Assembly: GCA_934622035.1 (NCBI GenBank)
Contig: CAKTVG010000007.1
Location: forward strand, 39,666-103,665
Direction: 5' to 3'
Source: an uncultured Oscillospiraceae bacterium
GTDB lineage: Bacteria; Bacillota; Clostridia; Oscillospirales; Oscillospiraceae
DNA: 64,000 bases
Each line of letters starts with the position of its first letter. The stretch's first letter is position 1. A program made the translations under genes and the position numbers. This document shows positions 1 to 8,215 of this stretch, in pieces. The notes beneath the pieces were generated by a model. It saw only the letters and a program-made list of their open reading frames with translations, did not search any database and was not told the origin of the DNA.

Positions 1-443
1 GCCTCGGGCAGGGCCTCCGGCAGAACGAGCCGCCGGATCGTCTCGCGCCGCTCGGGCTGCACGGTGGGCAGCTCCCAGAGTACGGAAATGTCGCGCATGG
101 CGACGATGTGCCGCTCCTTCTCACTCGCGAGCACCCAGTATTGCAGGCCGCGGCCGACGACCTCGCCCTCCCGGACAAAATCGTAGTCGCGGACGCTCAT
201 CGCGGGCGAGGGCCTGCGCAGCCAGGTCCGCACCGTCAGCGGTTCTCCCGGCGGCGGCAGCAGCCGCATGGCGATCCGGCTGCGCACCAGCATCCACAGG
301 CAGCCGTAGCGCTCGACCATCTCGTCGTGGCCGATGCCAAGCTCGTTGGCGTGATCCGTCGCCGCCTGCGCCAGCGCGGCCATCAGCGCTTCCGGCGTCC
401 AGGCGCCCTGCGGCGTGTAGGTAATTTCAAGACAGGCTTTCAC
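1..443 (-). CDS. Acyl-ACP thioesterase family protein (3' end outside window)
   Basis: The visible 147 N-terminal residues look like the first hotdog domain of an acyl-acyl-carrier-protein thioesterase, which releases free fatty acids from ACP. Family-like features are the WMLVRSRI strand followed by PPPGEPLTVRTWLRR, then a second strand with GRGLQYWVLAS. Members are usually about 240 residues, so roughly 100 residues lie beyond the window edge. The start is GTG at 443 because AAGGAG lies 7 bases upstream and no ATG fits better. A promoter sits just upstream at 474-502. The name rests on pattern recall; the catalytic half is not visible. Confidence 0.75.
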   Translation of the reverse strand, partial: MKACLEITYTPQGAWTPEALMAALAQAATDHANELGIGHDEMVERYGCLWMLVRSRIAMRLLPPPGEPLTVRTWLRRPSPAMSVRDYDFVREGEVVGRGLQYWVLASEKERHIVAMRDISVLWELPTVQPERRETIRRLVLPEALPE

Positions 444-473
444 AAAAAAGCTCCTTCATCATGGATTGTTTCT

Positions 474-502
474 ATTGTACCACGGCGCGGGCGGCGCGTC
501 AA
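474..502 (-). promoter_or_regulatory. Sigma-A promoter for the thioesterase gene
   Basis: Reading the minus strand, TTGACG (497-502) and TACAAT (474-479) are separated by exactly 17 bases and lie about 30 bases upstream of the GTG start. Confidence 0.7.
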
Positions 503-557
503 TTGTGCGGGGTTTGTAAACTTTTTTCCGAAATGGCCGCGGATTCTGCCAAATCGA

Positions 558-586
558 TTGAAAAATACCGCCATTTGTGATAGGAT
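558..586 (+). promoter_or_regulatory. Sigma-A promoter for the parvulin gene
   Basis: TTGAAA (558-563), a 17-base spacer and TAGGAT (581-586) lie 35 bases upstream of the foldase start codon. Confidence 0.6.
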
Positions 587-620
587 GAACGGGTAAATTA
601 TCGAAAGGGAGAAAAAGCCA

Positions 621-2231
621 ATGAACCCCGAAAACGAAAACAAGGAAGAATTGACCGCCGCAGAGCCTGCGCAGGACGAAACCGTGCAGGAACCGGCGGA
701 GGAAGCTGGCGAAGAGGCCGCGGAAGAAACCGCCGCCGAAGCGGCCGAAGAAGCAACGGAAGAGACAGCGGAAGAGACCGAGCAGGCCGAGGAAGCGCCG
801 GAGTCCGGCGAGCCGAAGAAAAAGGACCTGTCCAAGGGCACGAAGATCGGCATTATCATTGCCGCGGTCGTCGTTGTGCTGGGCCTGATCGCAGGCGGCG
901 TGGTCTGGTACCTGTCCGCGCACCCCGAGCTGACCATGAAGAAGGTGGAAACCGCCTACGGCGATACCGCTTACCTGCCCGAGGAGAACGCCTTCGGCAC
1001 CAGCGATATTACGACAAAGGACCGCTATGACATCACGGACACTACGCCGGACAGCGTGGAGATGATGACCGCCATCGGCCGCGATAAGGACGGCGCCTAT
1101 TTCCTGACGAACGGCGATTTGCAGGCGGCCTACTGGATGGATTTCTATCAGATGATGAACACCTACGGCGCCTATGCCTCGATGATGGGCCTGGACACGA
1201 CCAAGCCGCTGTATCAGCAGCAGTCCCTGGTTGAGGGCAACACCTGGGAGCAGTATTTCCTGTCCAATGTGCTGCTGAATCTGACCGAGTTCCGCACGCT
1301 TTCCCGCGCGGCGGAGGCCAGCGGCTACACCCTCCCCGAGGATGTCGAGACGCAGCTGAGCTCGCTCATTTCCGACGACGGCGACCTGGCGATGGAGGCT
1401 CTGACCGCCGGCTTCGACACGCTGGACGAATACCTCCAGGAGAACTTCGGCGCCGGCGTGACGGCGAAAAACTACCTGAATTACATGCGCCTGTATATCA
1501 CCGCCATGTACTATTATCAGGACGTGCTCTACGGCGAGCCCTACGCCTCCGCGACCGAGGCCGAGGTCGAGGCCTATTTCGATTCCCACACGGATACCTA
1601 CTCCGCCAAGAACCTGACCAAGGCAAACGACATCAACGTCCGCCACATCCTCATCACCCCGCAGGGCGAGAAGGATTCCGACGGTAACTACTCCGAGGAA
1701 GCCTGGGCGGCGGCGGAGACCGAGGCCAACCGCATCTATGCCCTCTGGCAGCAGGATGCAACGGAGGATCATTTCTCCGAGCTGGCAAAGGAATATTCCA
1801 AGGACAATAACGCAAGCGACGGCGGCCTGTATGAGAACGTCTATCCGGGCCAGATGCTGACCGAGTTCAACGACTGGTGCTTCGATTCCTCCCGCAAGAC
1901 CGGCGACAGCGGCATCGTGCGCACGCAGTACGGCTATCATATCATGTACTTCGGCGGCGTGCAGGAAAGCCGCACCTGGTTTGAAACCGCAAAGCAGGAT
2001 CTGGCGACGGAGCTCGCCGATGAGAAGATCACCGAGCTCAAGACGACCTACCCCGTGGAGATCGACTATTCCAACATCCGCATCTTTGACATGGTGACCT
2101 ACGCCGCCACGAAGAACCAGACCGACGCCAGCGAGGCGACGGATACCGGCAGCGCAAGCGACAGTAGCGCGGCAAGCGAGTCCGGCGAGGCCGAGAGCGG
2201 CACGGAGGGCGAAAGCGGCGCGGCCGGTTAA
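621..2231 (+). CDS. Membrane-anchored peptidyl-prolyl isomerase (PrsA/SurA-like parvulin)
   Basis: Predicted extracytoplasmic foldase of 536 residues. Residues 1-72 form a very acidic Glu/Ala-rich cytoplasmic tail, residues about 74-96 are a single membrane helix, and the rest lies outside the membrane. A parvulin (PPIC-type rotamase) domain starts near residue 335 with INVRHILI and continues through KEYSKDNNASDGGLYENV to a TQYGYHIMYF ending, all standard for the fold. The C-terminal 35 residues are Ser/Gly/Glu-rich and probably disordered. Unlike classical PrsA there is no lipobox, so anchoring is by the helix. The start ATG follows AAAGGGAG. A TauE-type gene follows after 39 bases, perhaps co-transcribed. 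Confidence 0.85.
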   Translation: MNPENENKEELTAAEPAQDETVQEPAEEAGEEAAEETAAEAAEEATEETAEETEQAEEAPESGEPKKKDLSKGTKIGIIIAAVVVVLGLIAGGVVWYLSAHPELTMKKVETAYGDTAYLPEENAFGTSDITTKDRYDITDTTPDSVEMMTAIGRDKDGAYFLTNGDLQAAYWMDFYQMMNTYGAYASMMGLDTTKPLYQQQSLVEGNTWEQYFLSNVLLNLTEFRTLSRAAEASGYTLPEDVETQLSSLISDDGDLAMEALTAGFDTLDEYLQENFGAGVTAKNYLNYMRLYITAMYYYQDVLYGEPYASATEAEVEAYFDSHTDTYSAKNLTKANDINVRHILITPQGEKDSDGNYSEEAWAAAETEANRIYALWQQDATEDHFSELAKEYSKDNNASDGGLYENVYPGQMLTEFNDWCFDSSRKTGDSGIVRTQYGYHIMYFGGVQESRTWFETAKQDLATELADEKITELKTTYPVEIDYSNIRIFDMVTYAATKNQTDASEATDTGSASDSSAASESGEAESGTEGESGAAG

Positions 2232-2270
2232 CCGTGTACTGATTTCAGAGGAATAGAGGTGGCGTAAGCC

Positions 2271-3059
2271 GTGGAGATCCTGTTTTTCGTGGTCAGCTTT
2301 CTGGCCAGTATTGTCGGCGCGATTTGCGGCATCGGCGGCGGCGTCGTCATCAAGCCGGTGCTGGACATGCTGCAAATGGCAGAGGTCAGCACGATCAATT
2401 TCCTGTCGGGCTGCACGGTTCTGGCCATGAGCCTTTACTCCGTGGTCAAGTCCCTGCACGCCGGGGACAGCAAGGTGGAGATGTCCACGGGTACGCCTCT
2501 GGCCATCGGCGCAGCCCTGGGCGGCGTCGCGGGCAAGCAGCTGTTCTCGCTCATCAAGAGCCTGTTTGAAAATCCCGCCATGGTCGGCGGCGTGCAGGCC
2601 ATCAGCCTGGGCATCATCACGGTCGGCACGCTGCTGTACACCATCTTCAAAAAGCACATCCGCACGCACCACACCAAAAACAAGCTGGTCTGCGCGGTCA
2701 TCGGCCTGCTGCTGGGCATCATGTCCAGCTTCCTGGGCATCGGCGGCGGCCCGATCAATCTGGTCGTGCTGAGCTTTTTCTTCAGCATGGACACCAAGAC
2801 CGCGGCGGCCAACAGCCTGTATATCATTCTGTTCAGCCAGGCGGCAAACCTGCTGGCGACGCTCGTCACGGCCTCCGTGCCGGAGTTCCGCGTTCTGGCG
2901 CTGATTCTGATGGTCGCGGGAGGCATCGGCGGCGGCATCGTCGGGCGCATGCTGAACAAGCGGATGAACAACAAGGCGGTTGATAAGCTCTTTATCGGAC
3001 TGATGGTGCTGATCGTTCTGATCTGCGTGTACAACACGGCGACGGCATTTGCCGGTTGA
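2271..3059 (+). CDS. Sulfite exporter TauE/SafE family membrane protein
   Basis: A 262-residue, very hydrophobic protein with the internal two-fold repeat of the TauE/SafE (DUF81) family. The repeat is marked by GAICGIGGGVVIKP near residue 17 and SSFLGIGGGPINLV near residue 150. About eight membrane helices are expected. Family members move small organosulfur or sulfite-type anions across the membrane, but the substrate here cannot be read from sequence. The start is GTG at 2271 behind a GAGGTGG stretch. Its stop codon overlaps the -35 box of the downstream pyk promoter. Confidence 0.8.
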   Translation: MEILFFVVSFLASIVGAICGIGGGVVIKPVLDMLQMAEVSTINFLSGCTVLAMSLYSVVKSLHAGDSKVEMSTGTPLAIGAALGGVAGKQLFSLIKSLFENPAMVGGVQAISLGIITVGTLLYTIFKKHIRTHHTKNKLVCAVIGLLLGIMSSFLGIGGGPINLVVLSFFFSMDTKTAAANSLYIILFSQAANLLATLVTASVPEFRVLALILMVAGGIGGGIVGRMLNKRMNNKAVDKLFIGLMVLIVLICVYNTATAFAG

Positions 3060-3084
3060 CAACGGCGCGAAAGCGTGCTAAAAT
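3056..3084 (+). promoter_or_regulatory. Strong sigma-A promoter of the pyk leader
   Basis: Consensus TTGACA (3056-3061), a 17-base spacer and TAAAAT (3079-3084). Transcription should start near 3091, leaving an untranslated leader of about 180 bases before pyk. Confidence 0.85.
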
Positions 3085-3090
3085 ACGGGC

Positions 3091-3274
3091 GCAGCAGGAG
3101 CGGTGGAGTCTGTCATAGGCGCGCAAGCGTCCTATTCCTGTTGACTGCCGAATAGAAATGCAGAGACAGAACCAGCCGGTTCTGTCTCTTTTTTCGGAAG
3201 AGGAACAGACTCCGTCCGGCTTGCCGCAGCAGGCCGGATGAAGTCTCTTTATTTTTGCGGAAGGGGAAGAAATT
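3091..3274 (+). promoter_or_regulatory. Structured 5' leader of pyk, candidate attenuator
   Basis: The leader can form a first hairpin (ATAGGCGC, GCAA loop, GCGTCCTAT, 3115-3135) and a CTATTC/GAATAG pairing. Next comes an 11-bp perfect stem with a U-tract (3163-3194), and then a second stem built on TCCGGC/GGCCGGA. TCTGTC at 3109-3114 can pair with GACAGA at 3165-3170, which is part of the terminator stem, so an alternative antiterminator fold is possible. I do not recognise a named riboswitch class. Confidence 0.5.
3163..3194 (+). terminator. Intrinsic terminator inside the pyk leader
   Basis: GAGACAGAACC, loop AGCC, GGTTCTGTCTC, then six T. It lies between the promoter and the pyk start, so it would act as an attenuator. 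Confidence 0.75.
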
Positions 3275-4690
3275 ATGAGAAAAACCAAGATTATTGCCAC
3301 GATCGGCCCTGCCAGCAGCGATGCGCTGACCTTTACCGCCATGTGCCGCGCAGGCCTGAACGTCGCCCGCCTGAACTTCTCTCACGGCACGCACGCAGAG
3401 CATAAGCAGAAGCTGGACATGATCAAGCAGGTTCGCGAGACGCTCGGCCTGCCCATTGCCATCATGCTCGACACCAAGGGACCGGAATACTGCATCCGCA
3501 CCTTTGAAAAGGGCAAGGTCACGCTGACCGACGGCGCGGACTTTACCTTCACCACGCGGGACGTTCCCGGCGACGAGCATATCGTCAGCGTCAGCTACAG
3601 CGGCCTGCCGGAGAATCTGCACGTCGGCGATACGATCCTGGTCAACAACGGCTTGGTCAGCTTCTGCGTGACGGCCATTGAGGGCACGGAGATCCGCTGC
3701 CATGTGACGGCGGGCGGCGAGCTGTCCGACCGCAAGAGCATGAGCTTCCCCGGCAAGGTGCTCGACCATGCCTACCTCAGCGAGCAGGACAAGGAGGATC
3801 TGCTCTTCGGCATAGAAAACGGCGTGGATTTTGTCGCGGCCTCCTTCATTTCGCGCCGGCAGGATGTGCTGGACCTGAAAACCTTCCTGGCAGAGCACGG
3901 CGGCGCAGGAATCGACGTTATCGCCAAGATCGAAAACCGCAGCGGCGTGGACAACATCGACGAGATCTGCGAGGCCTGCGAGGGCATCATGATCGGTCGC
4001 GGCGATCTGGGCGTGGAGGTGCCCTTCACGGAGCTGCCCGCCATCCAGAAATACCTGATCACCAAGTGCCGCCTGCTCGGCAAGCGCGTCATCACCGCTA
4101 CGGAGATGCTCGAGTCCATGGTGCACAATCCCCGCCCCACGCGTGCGGAAATTTCCGATGTCGCCAATGCCGTCTATGACGGCACGAGCGCCATCATGCT
4201 CTCCGCCGAGTCCGCCGCGGGCAAATATCCCGTCCGCGCCGTGGAGACCATGGCCTCCATTGCTGAGGAGACGGAGCAGCACATCAGCTACGAAAAGCGC
4301 TTCAAGAATACGGATTTCCGGATGAAAAACATCCCCGACGCCGTTTCCCACGCGACGTGCTGCATGGCGATCGACATTCACGCGAAGGCGATTGTCGTCA
4401 GCTCCCTTTCCGGCACGACGGTGCGCATGGTTTCGCGCTTCCGCGCACCGACGGATATCATCGGTATGGCCACCAGCAAGGCCGTGTGGTATAAGCTGGC
4501 GCTGTCCTGGGGCGTGCTGCCCGTGCTGAGTGAACAGTTCAATTCCACGGACGTGCTGTTCTACCATGCGCTGCGCACCGCCAAGGAGCTGCTGCATTTG
4601 CAGCCGGGCGACAATGTCGTCATGACCGGCGGCATTACCAACAGCACCTCCGGCAACACCAATACCATCAAGGTCGAAACCGTGCGCTGA
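3275..4690 (+). CDS. pyk: Pyruvate kinase
   Basis: Catalyses the last ATP-forming step of glycolysis, phosphoenolpyruvate plus ADP to pyruvate. The 471-residue length matches bacterial enzymes that lack the extra C-terminal PEP-utiliser-like domain. Motifs seen are MRKTKIIATIGPAS at the N-terminus, NFSHGTHAEH, MLDTKGPE, AKIENRSGVDNIDEI, GRGDLGVEVP and ATEMLESM followed by PTRAEISDVANAVYDGT. The substrate loop reads GPEYCIRT, one residue longer than the usual GPEIRT. It is the only gene on its transcript, which begins with a terminator-containing leader, suggesting conditional expression. Confidence 0.97.
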   Translation: MRKTKIIATIGPASSDALTFTAMCRAGLNVARLNFSHGTHAEHKQKLDMIKQVRETLGLPIAIMLDTKGPEYCIRTFEKGKVTLTDGADFTFTTRDVPGDEHIVSVSYSGLPENLHVGDTILVNNGLVSFCVTAIEGTEIRCHVTAGGELSDRKSMSFPGKVLDHAYLSEQDKEDLLFGIENGVDFVAASFISRRQDVLDLKTFLAEHGGAGIDVIAKIENRSGVDNIDEICEACEGIMIGRGDLGVEVPFTELPAIQKYLITKCRLLGKRVITATEMLESMVHNPRPTRAEISDVANAVYDGTSAIMLSAESAAGKYPVRAVETMASIAEETEQHISYEKRFKNTDFRMKNIPDAVSHATCCMAIDIHAKAIVVSSLSGTTVRMVSRFRAPTDIIGMATSKAVWYKLALSWGVLPVLSEQFNSTDVLFYHALRTAKELLHLQPGDNVVMTGGITNSTSGNTNTIKVETVR

Positions 4691-4699
4691 GCCGGTGAT

Positions 4700-4890
4700 T
4701 ACGTAAGGGGCAGAGCCCCGCCCCTGCGCAGTGCAGACGCTATTTTGAAGGCACATGCAAAATTTGCAGGCGCCAACTTGCGGCCACGGCACGCCGTGGC
4801 CCTACGGCGGGTTCTGAATTACGGCATATCCGTAGGGTCACGGCGTGTCGTGACCGGTGCAGGCAGTTATAGATTTGCAGGTTCCTTCCC
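4700..4890. repeat. Composite GC-rich palindromic intergenic repeat
   Basis: The 304-base gap between pyk and the sugar mutarotase gene has no convincing gene. It holds a GGGGCAGAGCCCCGCCCC hairpin at about 4708. A perfect GGCCACGGC/GCCGTGGCC palindrome lies at 4782-4801, and a diverged inverted copy, GGTCACGGCGTGTCGTGACC, at 4835-4854. The stretch 4720-4807 is clearly related to 19230-19320, so this is a multi-copy module family. Confidence 0.75.
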
Positions 4891-4994
4891 ACGGGCGTAC
4901 TGTAAACCAGAACCCTCAAAATATGCAGGCAGCGGCTTCCGAAAGGAAGCCGCTGTTGACAAATATGGGAGAAATCGCGTAAAATACGGGAGAA

Positions 4995-5429
4995 TCAGTC
5001 TTTGACCACGACGCCCTTTTTGAGGATGATGTTCGCATAGAGGGCGCTTTCGCCGGTGGCGACGACGGCGTATGCCGCGCGTGCGGCGTCATAGAACGCA
5101 AAGCGCTCCAGCTTGGCGATGCTCCAGCCCTCGCCCTCGTGCTTTTCGATGGTCCTGAAGTATTCCGGCCAGATTTCCGGCTCGCCTGCGGTGGGGTCCT
5201 CCACCTGCATCAGCGCGACGGTGTCGGAGACGGTCTTGTCCAACGGGAAGAGCGCCAGCATGGCGTCGAGCAGCTCGTTGACGCCGTGCCCGTCGCAGCG
5301 CACAAGGCGCTTTGCGCAGGAGGCGGCGGGGAAATTGCCGTCGCCGATGACCAGCGTGTCGCCGTGGCCCATTTCCATCATGATTTTCAGAAGCTCCGGC
5401 GGCAGAAGCGGAGAAATTCCTTTCAGCAT
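4995..5429 (-). CDS. RbsD/FucU family sugar mutarotase
   Basis: 144 residues, the usual family size. These enzymes interconvert pyranose and furanose forms or anomers of ribose or fucose before phosphorylation. Recognisable segments are LLKIMMEMGHGDTLVIGDGNFP near the N-terminus, with the conserved catalytic-type His, and ANIILKKGVV at the C-terminus. The length and GDGNFPA suit FucU slightly better than RbsD, but the neighbouring ribokinase leaves the sugar open. It is last in a three-gene minus-strand operon with the SIS isomerase and ribokinase. The start ATG follows GGAGGCAG. Confidence 0.85.
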   Translation of the reverse strand: MLKGISPLLPPELLKIMMEMGHGDTLVIGDGNFPAASCAKRLVRCDGHGVNELLDAMLALFPLDKTVSDTVALMQVEDPTAGEPEIWPEYFRTIEKHEGEGWSIAKLERFAFYDAARAAYAVVATGESALYANIILKKGVVVKD

Positions 5430-5441
5430 TTGTCTGCCTCC

Positions 5442-6038
5442 TTATTTTTCGTTTTCACGCAGCTTGCCGAGCGAGCCGCCCGGATGGCGCTTGACATATT
5501 CCTGCGGAGTGATGGTGCAGCGGTCCTGCAAGATGACCGACAGCACCTGAAGCACGAAGGCCTCCGAGAGGATGGAGGTGCGCGGCGCGCGGTTGAGCGG
5601 GCCGCCCTCGTTGTCCACGTGGGCGCAGAGGTGCAGGTCGGCGAACGTCGCCAGCCAGGAATTCGGGTTGCCGGTCACGCCGATGATCTTGCAGCCGTTG
5701 TTGCGGATGGCGGCGGCGGTGGCCTTCATCTCGGCGGTCTCGCCGCTGTTGGAGATGCAGATGACGATGTCCCCCTCGACCAGCTGGCCGCAGGAGCCGT
5801 GCACGGCCTCGGTGCCGTGCAGGAAATAGGCCGGCGTGCCTGTGGAGGAGAAGAGCGAGGCGAGATAGCCCGCAATGTGGCCCGGCTTGCCGATGCCGGT
5901 GACGTGCAGGCGGTTGCCCTGCGCCTTGGCCCGGCAGATCATGTCGGCGGCACGGTTGAGCGCGTCGAGGTCGAGCGCCTTCAGCGCGGCGTCAAATTCC
6001 GCCTGCGCGGTGGTCAGAAATGTCTGTACGGCATCCAT
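5442..6038 (-). CDS. SIS-domain sugar-phosphate isomerase (KpsF/GutQ-like, no CBS domains)
   Basis: 198 residues forming a single SIS domain: LHVTGIGKPGHIAGYLASLF, then GDIVICISNSGETAEM, and a C-terminal YVKRHPGGSLGKLR. The last motif is typical of arabinose-5-phosphate isomerases of the KpsF/GutQ type. The two CBS domains found in the longer enzymes are absent, as in many stand-alone versions. It probably interconverts a keto- and an aldopentose or hexose phosphate. The position between a ribokinase and a mutarotase supports a sugar salvage role. It starts 5 bases after the ribokinase stop codon. Confidence 0.85.
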   Translation of the reverse strand: MDAVQTFLTTAQAEFDAALKALDLDALNRAADMICRAKAQGNRLHVTGIGKPGHIAGYLASLFSSTGTPAYFLHGTEAVHGSCGQLVEGDIVICISNSGETAEMKATAAAIRNNGCKIIGVTGNPNSWLATFADLHLCAHVDNEGGPLNRAPRTSILSEAFVLQVLSVILQDRCTITPQEYVKRHPGGSLGKLRENEK

Positions 6039-6043
6039 TGTGC

Positions 6044-7015
6044 TTACCCCCTTCTCAGCTCGTCAAAAACGGAGATATCCTTGCCGCAGGATTTCATAAA
6101 GTCCAGCACCTCTTCGATGCGCGGCAGACTGGGCTGTGCGCCGGGGCGGCAGACGGTGATGGCGGCGGTGTGGGCGGCGAACTCCAGTGCGCTGCGGTTG
6201 TCCGCGCCGCTGCAAACGGCCGTGCAGTATGCGCCGACGAAGCTGTCGCCCGCGGCGGTCGGATCGACGGCAGTGCCGTAGTGCGCGCAGGGGACCGTCA
6301 GGAAGCCGGAGGTGTTGCCGAAGGCCGCGCCCTTGTCGCCCATGGTGATGATGACGTTCTTCACGCCCTTTTCCAGCAGTGCGGCGATGGCGGCGGAGGC
6401 GCTCTCCTCATCCGTGACGCGGATGCCAGTCAGGTCGTAGGCCTCGTGCTCATTGGGAGAGATGTAGGTGATGTGGCGCAGCAGCTCGTCGCTCAGCGGC
6501 GCGGAGGGCGCGGAGTTCAGCATGACCGGCACGCCCTTTTCATAGGCGGCGGCAGCGACCAGCTCGTTGATCTCCATCGGGATTTCCAGCTGCAAAATGA
6601 CCATGCGGTAATCGCCGAGCCTGTCCAGCACGGGGGCCAGATCCTCCGGATGGATGTCCATGTTGGCGCCGGGGATGACGAGAATGCGGTTTGCGCTGCC
6701 CTCGGCGGACTGTTCGATCTGAATGCTGCCGACGGCGGAGGGGCGGGTTTCGGACTCCCGGATCATGGAGACGTCCGCGCCTGCGCCCGCGAGGGAGGAG
6801 ACGAGCTTCTTGCCGAAATCGTCCTTGCCGACCTTGCCGGCCATGGAGACGGCCGCGCCGAGCAGCGCGGCCTGCATGGCCTGGTTTGCGCCCTTGCCGC
6901 CGGGCGCCATGGAGAAGTCGAGGCCGAGCTTCGTCTCGCCCTTCTGCGGGAAGCTGCTGCAGGTGCAGACAAGGTCGAGTACAAGGCTGCCGACGACCAG
7001 AATTTTCGGTTTCAT
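6044..7015 (-). CDS. rbsK: Ribokinase (PfkB family)
   Basis: 323 residues. Phosphorylates ribose or a similar sugar with ATP. Motifs are the N-terminal PKILVVGSLVLDLV, the glycine-rich MAPGGKGANQAMQAALLGA near residue 37, an NPNEH-like SPNEHEAYDLTG, and the anion-hole/catalytic signature DPTAAGDSFVGAYC (Asp catalytic) near residue 250. ATG 7015 is preferred over the adjacent TTG; AAAGGA lies 10 bases upstream. It is the first gene of the operon, divergent from an AraC-type regulator. No sugar transporter is encoded nearby. Ribose specificity is inferred from family likeness only. Confidence 0.88.
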   Translation of the reverse strand: MKPKILVVGSLVLDLVCTCSSFPQKGETKLGLDFSMAPGGKGANQAMQAALLGAAVSMAGKVGKDDFGKKLVSSLAGAGADVSMIRESETRPSAVGSIQIEQSAEGSANRILVIPGANMDIHPEDLAPVLDRLGDYRMVILQLEIPMEINELVAAAAYEKGVPVMLNSAPSAPLSDELLRHITYISPNEHEAYDLTGIRVTDEESASAAIAALLEKGVKNVIITMGDKGAAFGNTSGFLTVPCAHYGTAVDPTAAGDSFVGAYCTAVCSGADNRSALEFAAHTAAITVCRPGAQPSLPRIEEVLDFMKSCGKDISVFDELRRG

Positions 7016-7045
7016 CAAACATAAATCCTTTCTGTTTGTTTTTCT

Positions 7046-7112
7046 TCATTATACCGCAGGAAAGGCCAAAGAAACTTTGCAATAATTTCTGATAACTATG
7101 CAATTATTGCTT
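7046..7112. promoter_or_regulatory. Divergent regulatory region with an inverted-repeat operator
   Basis: GCAATAATT (7079-7087) and AATTATTGC (7102-7110) form a perfect inverted repeat with a 14-base gap. A minus-strand TATAAT for rbsK lies at 7048-7053. The position between rbsK and the araC-type gene suggests a binding site for that regulator. Confidence 0.55.
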
Positions 7113-7131
7113 TTTACCGGGAGGGAAAAAC

Positions 7132-8043
7132 ATGAACGGCGTGCAGGAGCTTCGCCGCTACGAGGACGATTTTCGCGTCTGGTACGGCTGCTATCGGAAT
7201 ATGCATTTTTTGCCCCATTGGCACCGAGAGCTGGAGCTTCTGCGCGTGGCGGAGGGCAGTGTTGCGGTGACGGTGGAGGGAAAGACGCTTTCTCTGAGCG
7301 AGGGCGATCTGCTGCTGTGCGGCAGCGAGTGCGTCCACCGAGCCGAGGGCGGCGGGGAGAACCGGCTGGAGTTTCTGCTCTTTGACCCGGCCTTCGTGCG
7401 CTGCGTCATCGGGACGTACCAGTCCGGCCTGCTCCTGAGCGCCGGGGCGCTGGAGGCTGCCGGCTTGCAGCGGCAGTGCGTGCAGACGTTTGCCCGGATT
7501 CAAGAGGAGCTGGCGCAGCGGCGGCCCTATTATCAAAGCATCGTCGCGGGCCTGCTTCAGCAGCTTTGGGCGGCGCTCTGCCGTGCATTTCCGGACATTC
7601 TTGCCTCCAAGCAGCGCGATTCGCGCACGGAAAAGCTCATGGAGAAGCTGACGGAGTATCTTGCGGCGAATTTCCGTGAAAGAATCACGCTGGGGGATGC
7701 GGCAAAGCAGGTCTATCTCAGCAAGTACCGCCTGTCGCATCTGTTTGTGCAGCACACGGGGTTTCACCTTGTGGAATATGTGAATTACCTTCGCGTAGAG
7801 GCGGCGGTGGACGCGCTGCGGCGCACGGACCGGCCGATCACGCAGGTCGCCTATGAAAACGGCTTCCGGGATATCAGCACCTTCAACCGCGTATTCCGCA
7901 GATACACGGGTCATGCGCCGGGGGACTATCGAAGGGATGTCCCGCCGCTGCTCGGCGCAGTGTGCACGCCGCTGAACAAGGGCGAAACGCTGGTCGTGAC
8001 GCAGGATTCGCCGGTTGTGCAGACAGCGCCGCAGACGCGATGA
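7132..8043 (+). CDS. AraC family transcriptional regulator with N-terminal cupin
   Basis: 303 residues. Residues about 15-110 form a cupin-like effector domain (MHFLPHWHRELELLRVAEGSV, then LSEGDLLLCG). The C-terminal 100 residues contain two helix-turn-helix units: LGDAAKQVYLSKYRLSHLFVQ followed by PITQVAYENGFRDISTFNRV and the standard FRRYTGHAPGDYR ending. Proteins of this kind switch on sugar-use genes when a ligand binds the cupin. Being divergent from the rbsK operon across a palindrome, it is the obvious candidate regulator of that operon. The start follows GGGAGGG. Confidence 0.9.
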   Translation: MNGVQELRRYEDDFRVWYGCYRNMHFLPHWHRELELLRVAEGSVAVTVEGKTLSLSEGDLLLCGSECVHRAEGGGENRLEFLLFDPAFVRCVIGTYQSGLLLSAGALEAAGLQRQCVQTFARIQEELAQRRPYYQSIVAGLLQQLWAALCRAFPDILASKQRDSRTEKLMEKLTEYLAANFRERITLGDAAKQVYLSKYRLSHLFVQHTGFHLVEYVNYLRVEAAVDALRRTDRPITQVAYENGFRDISTFNRVFRRYTGHAPGDYRRDVPPLLGAVCTPLNKGETLVVTQDSPVVQTAPQTR

Positions 8044-8067
8044 AAGCGGCATGCTGTGAAACAGATT

Positions 8068-8099
8068 CGGGCGCGGCTCTGCCGCGCCCGTTATTTTTT
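8068..8099 (+). terminator. Intrinsic terminator of the AraC-type gene
   Basis: CGGGCGCGG, loop CTCTG, CCGCGCCCG, followed by TTATTTTTT. Confidence 0.75.
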
Positions 8100-8111
8100 C
8101 GCTGCACCCGC

Positions 8112-8207
8112 AAAAATGTCCGTAGGAGCGGGGCTCTGCCGCGCCCGTGTGTAGGAATTTGTAAACCTGCAACTGCCTGCACCGGTCACGGCGTGCCGTG
8201 ACCCTAC
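8112..8207. repeat. Palindromic intergenic repeat, second location
   Basis: Contains the GGTCACGGCGTGCCGTGACC palindrome (8184-8203) flanked by the CTGCAACTGCCTGCACC module, which is also present in inverted orientation at 4850-4880 and at 26,620. A CGGGGCTCTGCCGCGCC module precedes it. Confidence 0.75.
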
Positions 8208-8215
8208 AGAATCGC

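Noticed and set aside
459..3062. An 867-codon open frame on the minus strand opposite the parvulin and TauE genes
   Set aside because: It is the GC-rich antisense shadow of two well-supported plus-strand genes: its translation is His/Gln/Arg-rich with no domain, and it has no ribosome site.
4745..5005. Open frame inside the repeat region after pyk
   Set aside because: It runs through the palindromic repeat modules and has no ribosome site; parts of the same peptide reappear wherever the repeat occurs.
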